Part shown: positions 41,190 to 53,739 of the stretch, in pieces | How the letters are laid out: every line of letters starts with the position of its first letter | Position numbering within the stretch: position 1 is the first letter of the stretch | Source of the DNA: Pomphorhynchus laevis | Taxonomy: Eukaryota; Acanthocephala; Palaeacanthocephala; Echinorhynchida; Pomphorhynchidae | Length of the DNA: 64,000 nt | Assembly: GCA_012934845.2 (NCBI GenBank) | Contig: WNNJ02001633.1 | Span: 81,355 to 145,354 of the forward strand | Direction of reading: 5' to 3' | Position numbers and translations under genes: made by a program | The notes under the pieces: model-generated | The model's database searches: none | What the model was told of the DNA's origin: nothing | Seen by the model: only the letters and a program-made list of their open reading frames with translations

Positions 41190-43931
41190 TTGATTTATTT
41201 ATTTTACTATTTTCTGCTTGATGTTATTTTTATAGTAACCTAGTTTAAAATATGTATCTATTAAATTATTTAAATGATTTAGAAGAAAGCCAATATCATT
41301 ACATGTTGTTGCAATTCTTAAAATTTCATTATTTGATGTTTTATATTTTATATTATATGGTATGCATGACTGATCATGCAAAAATATGTTTCTTGTAAAT
41401 TTAAATATGCATCTTTACGATATAAATTAATAGTAGTTTTAGTTAATGTTAATTTAATGTTCATATCTAGATATGCACCTTCTTTATCATTAATATTGGT
41501 GTTGTTAAGAATAAGGCTTTCTGGATAAATTTGTTCACACATTGAATAAAAATTATTAGAATTAAATACACATATATCATCAATGTATCGAAACATATAT
41601 TTCATATATTTATATAGTTTAGATTTAGTTTTTACACAATTATGAGCAAATTCATATTTTATAAAGCTTAAAAACAAGTCAGATATAATTGGGCTACTAT
41701 TACATCCCATTGGAACACCTTTTACTTGTCTAAATAAAAATGTCCCTACTTTTAAATAATTTTGATTTATCAAAATATTTAAGTATTCTATTAATTCAAT
41801 TTTATCCACATATTTATATTTATTGATGGTTTAATTTTTGTTAGATAGGCGTTATAATTATTATAAGATATATATGTATATCTTTTTCCGACTATAAGAT
41901 TAATTAAGTTTACTAACGCTTCTTTAATATCTCCTAAATCTAGATTTGTATTAAGCTTACTAAAATCGTATGTATTTATATTTTGAAAATTTATTCCTTT
42001 TGTCTGTTTTAAAAATTCTTATGTAGAATTAATACTGAAATAGTGTTTTATACCAGTATTAATTTCAATTACCTTGCAATATTTTTTAAGGTGTGCTTTA
42101 ATTACTTTAAGTATTTTATTCATATAGACAGAAAGTGGTTTTAATGTACATTTAAAATCACTACATATGAACCTGGGTTTTATTGGATTTTTATGTAATT
42201 TTGGATTCCAATATAATACAAATATATATTTATTATCTAATTCAACCTTTATAACCTTTTTATCCATTATAGAACAGTGACTTGTAATAATTGTTTCTAA
42301 ACTCAACTCACTACGTTCATATGTTGGATTTATATTTAAATCATTAGAATTAACCTCTTTCATTAGTATATCATAATAGAGCTTTTTGCATATGAAGACA
42401 AAGTTATTACTAGCTTTATCAATAGTTGTTATTATATAGTTATCCTTTAATTTAGTAAGTTCTTTATACATATCTTTATTAATTTTATCTTTCCTTTTAT
42501 AATTGTTTGTTATTTTCATTTTATTTTTAATTTTATCAAATATATAATCTTTCCAAACTTTTATCTTAGATATATTCGAGCTTTCACTATTAATCAGCTT
42601 ACTAAAGTAATCATTTAAGTTATTATATAACGAATTGTATATTTAATTATTATTTTATATCTTTTGCGGGAACCATTTTTAATAAAGAACCATTTAATAA
42701 ATATTTATAATTTTGATTAAAAAATATTAATACCTTTTTTAATCAAAATAAAAAAATTAAATTAAAAAAATTAAAATCCTTTATCAAAATTAAGACTTTT
42801 GCTATCGCATTCAGTTTCTATAAGTTTTTTAAAAATGTTGTTACATATTGATTTCAATTCTTTATTATAATTTAAAAATTTCGTCCTAATAGCGATATCA
42901 ACTTATACCTTATTTTAGGAATAATAATTACAATTTTTTCGTCCTTATGGTGGTAGGAGTTTATACCTTATTTTAGGAATATATTTACTTAAATCTGACC
43001 CTATTATTTCTTTACTTTTAGAATTATTTAAAAGTCCGGCTATATTTATGTTATCTATACATTTATTAATGAAGTTTATGGTTAATGTATATTTTCTATT
43101 GTTATTATTAACATTTATTGTACGATGTGCACTTTCGGCCTTGCAGCGGATCGCACAACTCAAGTCAATAAACAACGATCAGATTTCGTACAGCCAACAC
43201 ATACAGCGAATCAAAACAAGATTGAGTATAGCCATATGCCGTGCATCCTCTTTGTGCATAAGGGGCTTCCGATCCAGCAAGGGGCATCCCGTATACTCAG
43301 CAGACAACCATCAAGCTGATACAATATCCAAAAAGACATCTAATCGCCAAGCTACAGATAGCCCGAATCCGTCGAACAATGCTCGAGCGATCCGATGGAA
43401 TGATGAAGACGGCGGCACGTTGTGTACCTCCCTTGTGGATCTAAAGTAACAAAAAAAAATATTCTGGAATTTAATTAACCTGGCCCATTTGCGGGAACCT
43501 GTTTTTCTGTACAAATAAATCTATTGTGTATTAAAAAAATTATTGTACGATTATAGTATTTTGTATTACAATAACTGTCTATTATACAACTTAGCCTATC
43601 ATAGTCGTTAATTAATTTTTGATTTATTGAACATATGATATCTTTAGAAAAACTTCTTATATTTACATAAAGATCTTTTAGCTTATTATCACTTAAAAGT
43701 TGTTTTAATATTTCTAATTGTTCATTTATATACATATCTTTTTTAATATTTTTAACTCTATTTTTCCTATTCCTTTTATCACCATGACTTCTTGGTTTGC
43801 GTTTAACCGGATTATTATAATATAGTTGTTTATTATGTACTATACTACTTCTGTCAATTCCTTGTACCACGTCATTCAATCCTAATGGGTACATGGAATT
43901 AAGCGTTTTAATCCAAAAATCTTCTATCGTA
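41190..43931 (-). mobile_element. Penelope-like element of the permuted (Naiad-like) type, 5'-truncated
   Basis: Reading right to left: a segment LNxMYPLGLNDVVQGIDRSS (about 43835-43900) that directly follows the GIY-YIG domain in the copy at 55077-55565; a basic linker; KDNYIITTIDKASNNFVFICKK and YWNPKLHKNPIKPRF (42150-42440); then GVPMGCNSSPIISDLFLSF (about 41690-41740) and the active site RYIDDICVF (about 41580-41605). It ends after NEILRIATTCNDIGFLLNHL near 41200. GIY-YIG therefore precedes the reverse transcriptase, the order of Naiad/Chlamys elements. The copy is interrupted by a LINE-R insertion (43127-43539) and carries several frame breaks. Confidence 0.85.
43127..43539 (+). mobile_element. 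LINE-R 3' end inserted into the Penelope element
   Basis: 413 bp flanked by a 12-bp target duplication TTATTGTACGAT (43115-43126 and 43540-43551). Codons SYSQHIQRIKTRLSIAICRASSLCIRGFRSSK (about 43189-43284) are the family's C-terminal block. The 3' UTR holds GGCCCATTTGCGGGAACC (43482-43499), and the insert ends in an A-rich tail. Removing the insert restores an uninterrupted alignment to Penelope sequence, so direction and limits are secure. Confidence 0.9.
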
Positions 43932-44029
43932 TTTTACATAGGAAAAACTTTTAAAATTGCGTTCGGATAGAATGTCATCAATAGATGGCTATTTCTAAGA
44001 GAAAAACAAGGATTTGTTTTATTTGTTTT

Positions 44030-44135
44030 AATTTGTTTATTAATTTTTGATTTATTGATCATATGATATCTTTAGAAAAACTTCTTATATTTACATAAAG
44101 ATCGTTTTGCTTAAAAGTTGTTTTAATATTTCTAA
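44030..44135 (-). mobile_element. Short Penelope fragment
   Basis: Matches 43608-43715 of the permuted Penelope element in the same orientation, with a small deletion near 44110. No coding value. Confidence 0.7.
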
Positions 44136-44149
44136 TATTAATCTTGTCA

Positions 44150-44930
44150 CATTGACGAAGTGTCGCACCGCAGGCTATTGAAGAAGGCCGATTGCTTCAA
44201 TACTGCCCTATTATTGGCAGTCTCATGCCCATACGCGTGTGCTTGGTTACATGCCGTCCCTATCAAAGCCACACTTATGAACTTAACACCAAATGAATTT
44301 GTTGTGCTTCTACGTCTATGGTTAGGGATGTCTCTCTGCAAAAGTGATTATCGATGCAGACGCTGCCTTAGGATGGCAGACAAATTCGGCTTCCACGCCC
44401 TAACATACCAGTTTGAAGGCTATCCCGGCATTCGACATGATAGCTTGAGGGATACGGTCTTTCAAGAAGCGGTTTCTGCTGGATTGTGGGTGGCAATGTA
44501 GGTACCCAACCTAGTTCGTGATATGCGGGAGAGACCGGCGGACATTCTATTTTATAAAAACCCTCCTTTAGCAGTTGATTTTGCTGTGACTAACTCCCAA
44601 CAAAATGCTTATATTGCCATGTCTTCTGAGATCCATGGCTATGCCGCAAGCAGGTATGCCACCTGCGTCAAGGAAATAATATATAAACGCAAATTAGAGG
44701 AGAATGGATACAGTTTTGCGGCAGCAGTTGTTGAAACTTACGGAGGATGGAACCCCCAAGGGAAAAAGCTAATTCGTTTCATTGCTCTTCTATGTCAGGT
44801 AGAAACGGTACCCCGTATTGCAGCACAGCGGGTCAGCTATTTCAGCGCGTGTCAGTCGCACTGATGAGGGGAAATGCTAAAGCGATCCTCAAAAGTCTCG
44901 ACGAGATGGGCCAACCCCTATTAGACAACA
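44150..44930 (+). mobile_element. LINE-R tail: CCHC-like knuckle and R2-like endonuclease
   Basis: Plus-strand codons: AWLHAVPIKATLMNLTPNEFVVLLRLWLGM, YRCRRCLRMADKFGFHAL (zinc knuckle), RHDSLRDTVF, then after a stop (44500-44502) RPADILF and LAVDFAVT (about 44535-44595), AAAVVETYGGWN (about 44714-44755) and QRVSVALMRGNAKAILKS (44836-44890, shifted frame). The RPAD and spaced Asp resemble the catalytic pair of restriction-like endonucleases. Zinc ligands are partly lost. The reverse transcriptase is missing. Confidence 0.75.
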
Positions 44931-45039
44931 GTCTTGGATATTGTGACGACCCATCTCCGCGACTCTTTTCTATGAACAACCTTGCACTGCCCGTGCTCAG
45001 ACAGCTCATGACTCCAATATTCGGACAGCTTCCGTCGTC

Positions 45040-48000
45040 AAAGACGACCATTCTGAGTTCGCCATGCCTGTCATGCGACTCATGTCTCCACAGCGACCTT
45101 TGGCAAATCACTCCACAAGTAATCAACCGAATAATGCTTCTTTGTCGCTTCTGCAATAACCAACAATTAAGGAAGGGTTGGTATCGCAATAACCGAATAT
45201 TGATCAACATACTGATGGAACTGCAACATTATCCAGATTACCACTTGCATCAATTTCGAGCCTTCCATTTAGAAATTCAAATTTTAACAAAAATTCAACA
45301 AAAATTGTTTGACATTATTCAGACTGATCCACATTTCTTAGTTCAATTACGCTTAACAATCCACAAATGTAAAGAGTGATTGAGCAAAACTCACGTTGGC
45401 ATTTTTTCACTGACGAGGACATCGTTTCAGGACGGAATTTCCTATGCGGCTTCTGTTGTGCTGCCCTCGTAGGTAAGCTAATGAAGTATGACCACTCAAA
45501 CTGTGGAGACGTGCTGGAGGCTAACGAAACAGAATCGTGCTCAATAAATGAACTTGATGATGTCACTCAGTCGACTTAGACAGCTGTTATACATGGACCA
45601 TCAACAAACGACAAAATATCTTCCAAGCTATAGTCGTCATCCGTTTGATTACTAACTCCTTCGTTATCTGTGAATCCCGTTCTTGAAACTTCTCTCACAC
45701 ACACTTTTCCATTAACTACGAATAAAACTTCCCTCAGTCTTCATCTTCCTAACAATGCAAATAGTATAGGCAATCATATTGTACCTCATTTTCATATTCA
45801 TCCCCACATCTAAATACATCTCATACCTCTTTTTTCTCTTCGCACGTACTCCCAACTCTACCTCCACCGTATCACTTAATATTTACATCCTTCCGTCAAA
45901 ATTACATCCAGTAACATCTCCGTTCAACCGATTCAACAATCCACTCCTGTCACGCATGATCCAACCGTATCACATCTCAATAATTTACATTCTTCCGTCA
46001 AAATCATCTCCAGCAACATCTCCGATCAACCGCTTCAACACACCACTGCTGTCACACATGCCCCAAACTATCTTCAATCTTAACTTAGCACCACTGACAT
46101 TCCCACGTCTATCTGCTCCTCTGCATCTACTCCTACCAGATCTGTCCGGCCACCATTTCTACGTAATCGTTTTCTTTCGCGCGATCGATGCATTATCATA
46201 TCTAATTTAAAGCTTTCCGAATATGCTTTCTTCAATGCCGCTTCAATGATGATGTATCTGCTTTCAGGTCTATCCTAGCAAGCATTTTTCCTTATGATAA
46301 TCCATCCCTCTTAAATAATATCGCTCCCGTATATTTGATACGTTTAAACAAATCCATTAAATCCAATCATCTCAGTCCTCCACTCCTAAAAATCGTTTTC
46401 CGACCTCGTTCACATGCATCCTTGGTACTCCCCAACGTGTTAAACTTCTTAGCACTTCGTCTACTTCTCGTATCTTTCGTGACCGCTTTCCTTCAGATAT
46501 TGCCCAGCTCAATTTAGCTCGCATTGAGAAACATCGACGTGAAACAAACGGCGAGTCATCCTTATCTATACGTCAAATCAACGGAAATTTTCACGTTGTA
46601 CACACAAGGCCAAAAATCGATGGTGTCCAATCCATCCCCCTTGTCTAATTTGCTAGTCGAACTCGCTCCTGAGCATACTTTTTGTCTTATCTATTCAACA
46701 CTCGCTGCATTCTTCATTAAGCTTATATGGTCCTTGATATCTTTGATCAATTATCTATCGATATTCTCTGCATTACCGAATCCTGGCACTCTGACTCCGA
46801 CGATCTTGCTATTCGTCGTCTATGGCGCTCTGGTTGTTCTCTAGTTGAATCAGCTCGTCCAATTGCCTATCATAACCCACTGCTTCAAACCATGGCGGTA
46901 TTGTTGCCATTGCTCGTCACCCAACGTCTCTACGTAAAATTAACGTTAACATCCGTTACACCTCGTTCGAATTACTAATATGCAGATTATCAACACCTTT
47001 CCCTCTGGAACTTGTGATTGTATACCGCCGAGATTCAGTTGCCCCCTCACGTATCTTCTTTAACGACCTTGCAGATCTTATGTCTCAATGTTCATTGTCT
47101 TATACTCCTTCTTTTGTTCTCGATGACTTTAACATTCGTCTTGATCGCCCGGCTCACTCTGACTCTATCACTTTAACTAATCTTTTTTCTGATTTTAACT
47201 ATAAATTACTTTCAACAAGCCCAACTCATATTCTCGGCGGGGCTCTCGACATCATTGATGTTCCTAACTGCTTCACTGACTATACCTCCTTGTCAATTAC
47301 TGATCCTAGTTTGTCCGATCATTTCTTTGTCACTCTTACTCTTACTCGTCTCCATCCTCCTTCTCCGCCTTTACCATTATCCACACCAAGTCGACCCTGG
47401 AAACTTCTCGATATCCCTATTCTCTGCACAGCCTTACTCAATTCTTCACTCTTTTCACTTCCTCTTAACTATCTCTCTCCCGATAAATCTACATTCTGTT
47501 TGATTCTGAACTTATGTCTATTATCAATAACCTTCTGCCTAGTCAACTCCGACGTTCTCAGCGCTTGCGCCATGCTCTCTGGCACGATTTTGACTGTAGG
47601 TTTTCTGAGCGTCGACTCCGTCACTCTTTTCGTGTGTATAATCGCATTCTTAAACGTTCTCCCAACTCATTCTCTCCAAATCTTCTTGATTCCTACTTTT
47701 CTCTACGCCGTTCACATCTTATTCTTATACGTACTAAACGTACTTTCTTTTGGCGAAATCAACTCGAGTCATCTTCCAACTCTAAATATCATTGGAAAAT
47801 TTTAAACTCAATTCTTTCATGATCATCTACCCCTTGTAATATAAATCCTGATGAATTTTCTTCTTATCTACAAACTAAGCTATCTAATTTACTTTCCCTA
47901 CTACCCATAGCCACCTTGTACCCACTCTTCTCTTTAAATACTTCCCTCCCAGAGTTATTCCAACTTCTTTCCGTTTCGTCTGATAAAACGGAAAGACGTT

Positions 48001-49612
48001 GTTATTACCTAATAAAACCTCTCCCTCTGACCCATTTCCCACCCACTTACTAAAAATATCTGCTCCTCTATCTCACCCTTCCTAACCACATTGTTTAACT
48101 CGTCCATCCGTAACCGTACATTTCCTTCCATCTGAAAATGCACCACTGTTCGTCCTCTCATCAAAAAGCAATCTCTCGACTTCTCACTACCATCTTCGTA
48201 CCGTCCTATCTCAATTCTCTCAACCCTCTCTAAACTCCTTGAGCGTCTCGTTCTCAAGCAAGTAAATACATATATCTTTTCAAGTCACTTATTTCCTCCC
48301 TTCAAAGCCGCTTTTCGCTCGAATTACTCTACTGAAATTGCCTGTATTAAAGTTTATAATGACTTACTCATATCGCGCGATCATAAATTATGTAGTGTCA
48401 TAGTTTCTCTTGATCGATCGTCTGCTTTTGACATCGTCGATCACTCGATTCTTCTCCATCGCCTTCGTCATGATTATAGCTTCTATTTACCCACTGTATG
48501 ATGGTTTTCTTCATATCTATCAAACAGTACATTTCGCGTATATTCTAACTCTTCTCTCTCCCATCCTTCATCCATCTCGACCGATGTTCCACAAAACTCT
48601 GTATTAGGCCCTATGCTTTTCTCTCTTATTCTCGGTGATTTGTCTTCGATTCCTCATAAATTTAACTTCCATGTTATGTAATACGCTGATGACATTCTCA
48701 TCTATGCTCACGCATCTGCTTATCGTATTCATGATCTTAGTGTTTCTGTTTCCAGCTGTCTTGTATCAATTTCCAATCATCGTTCTTCCCTTCGCCTTTC
48801 TCTGAATCCTGATAAATCTAAAATTATGTGGATCCTTCCTCGACGTTTCGGCTTAGAACCTCCCTCCGTATCATTGAATTCTACAATTCTTCCTATCGTT
48901 GATAATCTCGTTTTCCTAGGCTTCCATTTCGACAACCGACTTTCACTTAAACCTTTCGTTCGAGATAAAGTACGCTCATCTACCTTGATACTCCGCAATC
49001 TCCGTCTAGTTCATAGATTGATCGATTTCCCTTCTTGTATGACTCTCATATCTTCTCTTCTTTTCTCAAGACTTGATTATTGTTTTAGTCTATTTTCCAT
49101 TCACCTAAATCCACTCTTCTTCCTTTACAACGCATCATTAACACAGCCGTCTGAGTTCTTTTCCGTCTTCGTCGTTTTGATCATACATCCTACTATCTTG
49201 TTTCTCTCGATTTGCCTACAATTTATTGTCGTGTTTAAATTCGTCTTCTTATCATTGCTTTTCATTATATAACTTCTCATACCCCTTCATTTCTCAACCT
49301 TCCTTTTCTCGACAATTCTCGTACTGTGTACTGTGCTTTGCATTCCCGTAATTTTCTTCTTTTACATGTCCCAAACTACTCTACCTCTTTTTGCTTCCGC
49401 TCCTTTGATGTGGCTGCTCCTCTATCGTGGAATCATCTGCCCATTCATATCTGCCAATCAACATCAATGCCGTGCTTCAAACGCCAAATTCAATTCCATT
49501 TAAACAATTAACTAATTAATCTGTGACTTTTTGCTGTTCATTTTTTTGTTAGTGGTCATGTAAGCGTGCAGTTGTCACGCATTTGCTACGTTAAATAAAT
49601 TATTATTAAAAA
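45040..49612 (+). mobile_element. LINE-B, near full-length non-LTR retrotransposon
   Basis: Order on the plus strand: ORF1 with the second half of the zinc module (FLCGFCCAALVGKL, about 45439-45480; the first half near 45340-45390 in another frame), a Ser/Thr/Pro-rich linker, an ORF1 C-terminal block (IRLNKSIKSNHLSPPLLKIVF, 46335-46400) and the endonuclease (IDILCITESWHSDSDDLAIRRL, FVLDDFNIRLD, LSDHFFVTLTL; 46727-47350). Then come the linker (47514-47822) and the reverse transcriptase (HSILLHRLRHDY near 48450, YADDILIYAHASAY near 48682, SKIMWILPRR near 48820), thumb blocks, and the 3' hairpin plus (TTA)n tail (49555-49612). All ORFs are broken. The middle 1.18 kb is almost identical to an inverted copy at 52468-53643. 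The exact 5' end is uncertain. Confidence 0.88.
45884..46070 (+). repeat. Tandem duplication in LINE-B ORF1 linker
   Basis: Two units about 100 bp apart share TTTACATYCTTCCGTCAAAA and the following CCA-TAACATCTCCG-TCAACCG pattern; identity roughly 80 percent. Confidence 0.75.
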
Positions 49613-49614
49613 AT

Positions 49615-51535
49615 AGTCGCTTGAACATTAGTAGACTTATCCGATCAAAAGACTTAAAAAACATCCATAAAATACGATAGCTTCGATTACAAATATATCT
49701 AGTGTGGACATTAGTTTTTAAGCTACTGGTCATTTTCACACCAAGATCCTGAATTCACCCACTCGGTCTATCTGAATTGAACCTATCTGATACGATGAGT
49801 TGAGTGAAGAACCAATGGACAAATGCGCACATTTAGAGAGGTTAACCCTCAAACTATTTTCTGCTGACCATTTTTCTAGACATGTCAGATCATCTTGAAG
49901 GATCTTAATGTCCCTTCCGTCTCTAATACATCGCCATATCTTAACATCTTCAGCATACATAACGACATCAGATCGAATTACAGATGGGAGATCATTGATA
50001 TAGACAATAACAAAAAGTGGATAGATAACAGCACCCTATGGAACGCCAAAATGAATAGCGAAAGAGGTGGACATATCTGCACCTACACGTACTTTGAAAG
50101 AGCGTGAACTTAAGTAATTTGCAATCCAGGCGACATACATTGGACAAACACTTAGTGACCTCAATCTGCAAGTACATCAGATTGAACTCGTCCATCTAAC
50201 AAAGACTGCCATGAGTTAAAAAACCAAAAGGTTACTTATTGTTGATCTATTTGGTCTAAAACCGTGTTATGAGTCAGTGAGTTTACCGTTGCTTTCCAAA
50301 TCAGAAGATTTGTTTTTGACTATTAGTTTTTCAAGTAACTTACAAATAATACATGTCAAGGCTACTGGGCGATAGTTCTTACACACTTGTCGATCTCCAA
50401 TTTTATACACTGGAACTACAAGAAGTAGTTCCAGTGTATAAAACGACAAATTAGATCGGTCGAATGCATCTGAACCCTTTTATGATTCAGAACTACACAA
50501 TGTCCGCGAAGAGCAAAACATCGATGAGAAGTTCTGGGCAAATAAATTTGCCATGACACTTTTACACGTGATCTCGCCTTGAGAATCATCTCTCAAGGAT
50601 ACTAGTGGAATATTCGAGCCCCTGATTTTGTGAATGTAAGAGAATAGAGCTTTGCCATCCATAGAAATCAGCTTCTCCTCAAACTGACGACGCTTCGTCC
50701 TCTTGAGAGTGGTAAATCTATTCCTAATTTGTTTGAAAGACTTATAAGATTGTTGTCCATACCGAAATGAAATCCACGCATGTTTACGGGTGCGTGAGTG
50801 ATACCGGAAAAGCCCATCAAACCAAGGACAAACTTCTCTGTGTTTTAAACTTAGGAGAATGCAATGTCAGTAAGTTATAGAGTGTGCTCTCAAAAACATA
50901 CCAAGCCTCGTCAATTCCGCATATATACAGATCTGGCCATCTAACCAGATTCAATCTGTAGATAATTGCGTCAAAATCAGCCTTCCAAAAGTTTAGAGGC
51001 TTACCCTGCATGGGACTGACCGACGTTACATTGTTTGCGCATTTAAATGAAAAGGACAGTACGCAATGATCGATCATTCCAAGTCCGAAAGATAATCTAT
51101 GTGAGTAATATCAGACTTAAACAAAGACAAGACCACGTCTAGCTGGACAGACGACTGGCTAGTGAGACGAGTTGCCTATCGTACATGCTGATGCAGACCA
51201 CTGCTGTGTAGAAAACTCAATAAAACCGAGTCCGATGCATTGCGACTAGGAGACGAAAAAGAGTCCCAATCTATTGAGGGAATATTCAGATCTCCTAAGA
51301 TTAGGCATTTTTCTGTTGACCACAGAGCTCAATAAGTTCTGTTAAATCATCGCTACTTTCCAAAGGAGGACGATAGAACACTAGCACATACATAGAATTG
51401 ACCTGATCAAGGCGCAATTGACCCGATCAAGGCACCAATACCTAAACTACAATATAGCACTACACACTCTCCCTTTCAACCAGATCGATCACAACGAAAA
51501 AGGTTATATCCATTTATGGATAACGAGGTGTCGAG
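49615..51535 (-). mobile_element. LINE-A3: endonuclease C-terminus and reverse transcriptase
   Basis: Minus strand from 51535: SLSINGYNLFRCDRSG (about 51476-51523, endonuclease), MIDHCVLSFSF and the DEAWYVF block (50817-51077), FSYIHKIRGSN (50600), PVYKIGDRQVCKNYRPVALTCIICKLLEKLI (about 50320-50420) and the active site MYAEDVKIWRCIRD (near 49940, second Asp-box residue changed from D to E). It breaks off near 49615 against the LINE-B tail. Frames change repeatedly. Upstream it continues into LINE-B sequence, not into its own N-terminal endonuclease. Confidence 0.82.
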
Positions 51536-51539
51536 GTAG

Positions 51540-53720
51540 GATCCACATAATTTTTGATTTATCAGGATTCTGAGAAAGTCGAAAGGAGGAAAGATGATTG
51601 GAAATTGATACAAGACAGCTGGAAACAGAAACACTAAAATCATGAATACGATAAGCAGGTGCATGAGCATAGATGAGAATGCCATCAGCATATTGCATAA
51701 CATGGAAGTTAAATTTATGAAAAATCGAAGACAAATCACCGAGAAGAACAGAAAAATGCATAGAGCCTAATACGGAGCCTTGTGGAACACCGGACGGAAT
51801 GTACGAAGGATGGGAGAGAGAAGAGTTAGAATAGACGCGAAATGTACGGTTTGATAGATATGAAGAAAACCATGATACAGTGGGTAAAGAGAAGCCATAA
51901 TCATGACGAAGGCGATGGAGAAGAATCGAGTGATCGACGATGTCAAAAGCAGACGATAGATCAAGAGAAACTATGACACTACATAATTTATGATCGCGCA
52001 ATATGGGTAAGTCGTTATAAACTTCAAGACATGCAATTTCGGTAGTGTAATTAGAGCGAAAAGCGGCTTGGAAGGTAGGAAATAAGTTAGAGGAAAAGAG
52101 ATATGTATTAACTTGCTTAAGAACTAGACGCTTAAGGAGTTTAGAGAGGGTTGGGAGAAGTGAAATAGGACGGTACGAAGATGGTAGTGAGTAGTCGAGA
52201 GATTGTTTTTTGATGAGAGGACGAACAGTGGCGCATTTTCAGATGGAAGGAAATGTACGGCCACGGATGGACGAGTTGAACAATATGGTTAGGAAGGGTA
52301 AGGTAGAGGAGCAGATATTTTTAAGCAAGTGAGTGGGAATTGGGTCAGAAGGAGAGGTTTTATTAGGTAATGACAGCAGAACCGAAGAAACTTCATCAGA
52401 CGAAACGGGAAGAAGGTGGAATAGTTCTGGGAGGGAAGTATTTGAAGAGAAGAGTGGGTACAAGGGGGCTATGGGTAGTAGGGAAAGTAAATTAGATAGC
52501 TTAGTTTGTAGATAAGAAGAAAATTCATCAGGATTTATATTACAAGGGGTAGATGATCATGAAAGAATTGAGTTTAAGATTTTCCAATGAGATTTAGAGT
52601 TGGAAGATGACTCGAGTTGATTTCGCCAAAAGATAGTACGTTTAGTACGTATAAGAATAAGATGTGAACGGCGTAGAGAAAAGTAGGAATCAAGAAGATT
52701 TGGAGAGAATGAGTTGGGAGAACGTTTAAGAATGCGATTATACACACGAAAAGAGTGACGGAGTCGACGCTCAGAAAACCTACAGTCAAAATCGTGCCAG
52801 AGAGCATGGCGCAAGCGCTGAGAACGTCGGAGTTGACTAGGCAGAAGGTTATTGATAATAGACATAAGTTCAGAATCAAACAGAATGTAGATTTATCGGG
52901 AGAGAGATAGTTAAGAGGAAGTGAAAAGAGTGAAGAATTGAGTAAGGCTGTGCAGAGAATAGGGGTATCGAGAAGTTTCCAGGGTCGACTTGGTGTGGAT
53001 AATGGTAAAGGCGGAGAAGGAGGATGGAGACGAGTAAGAGTAAGAGTGACAAAGAAATGATCGGACAAACTAGGATCAGTAATTGACAAGGAGGTATAGT
53101 CAGTGAAGCAGTTAGGAACATCAATGATGTCGAGAGCCCCGCCGAGAATATGAGTTGGGCTTGTTGAAAGTAATTTATAGTTAAAATCAGAAAAAAGATT
53201 AGTTAAAGTGATAGAGTCAGAGTGAGCCGGGCGATCAAGACGAATGTTAAAGTCATCGAGAACAAAATAAGGAGTATAAGACAATGAACATTGAGACATA
53301 AGATCTGCAAGGTCGTTAAAGAAGATACGTGAGGGGGCAACTGAATCTCGGCGGTATACAATCACAAGTTCCAGAGGGAAAGGTGTTGATAATCTGCATA
53401 TGAGTAATTCGAACGAGGTGTAACGGATGTTAACGTTAATTTTACGTAGAGACGTTGGGTGACGAGCAATGGCAACAATACCGCCATGGTTTGAAGCAGT
53501 GGGTTATGATAGGCAATTGGACGAGCTGATTCAACTAGAGAACAACCAGAGCGCCATAGACGACGAATAGCAAGATCGTCGGAGTCAGAGTGCCAGAATT
53601 CGGTAATGCAGAGAATATCGATAGATAATTGATCAAAGATATCGAGAAACATATCAGCTTTATGAAGAATGGAGCGAGTGTTGAATAGACTAAGACGAAA
53701 AGTATGCTTAGGAGCGAGAT
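51540..53720 (-). mobile_element. Internal LINE-B segment in inverted orientation
   Basis: From 53720 down it encodes the LINE-B endonuclease (frame 52574-53365 differs at only a few of 263 residues from 47014-47805), the linker (52557-52865) and the reverse transcriptase to KSKIMWILPRH (51504-52001; active site YADGILIY, with D changed to G). It has neither the 5' nor the 3' end of LINE-B and lies between two parts of a LINE-A3 element. Confidence 0.88.
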
Positions 53721-53739
53721 CGAGCTGCTAAGCTCGATC

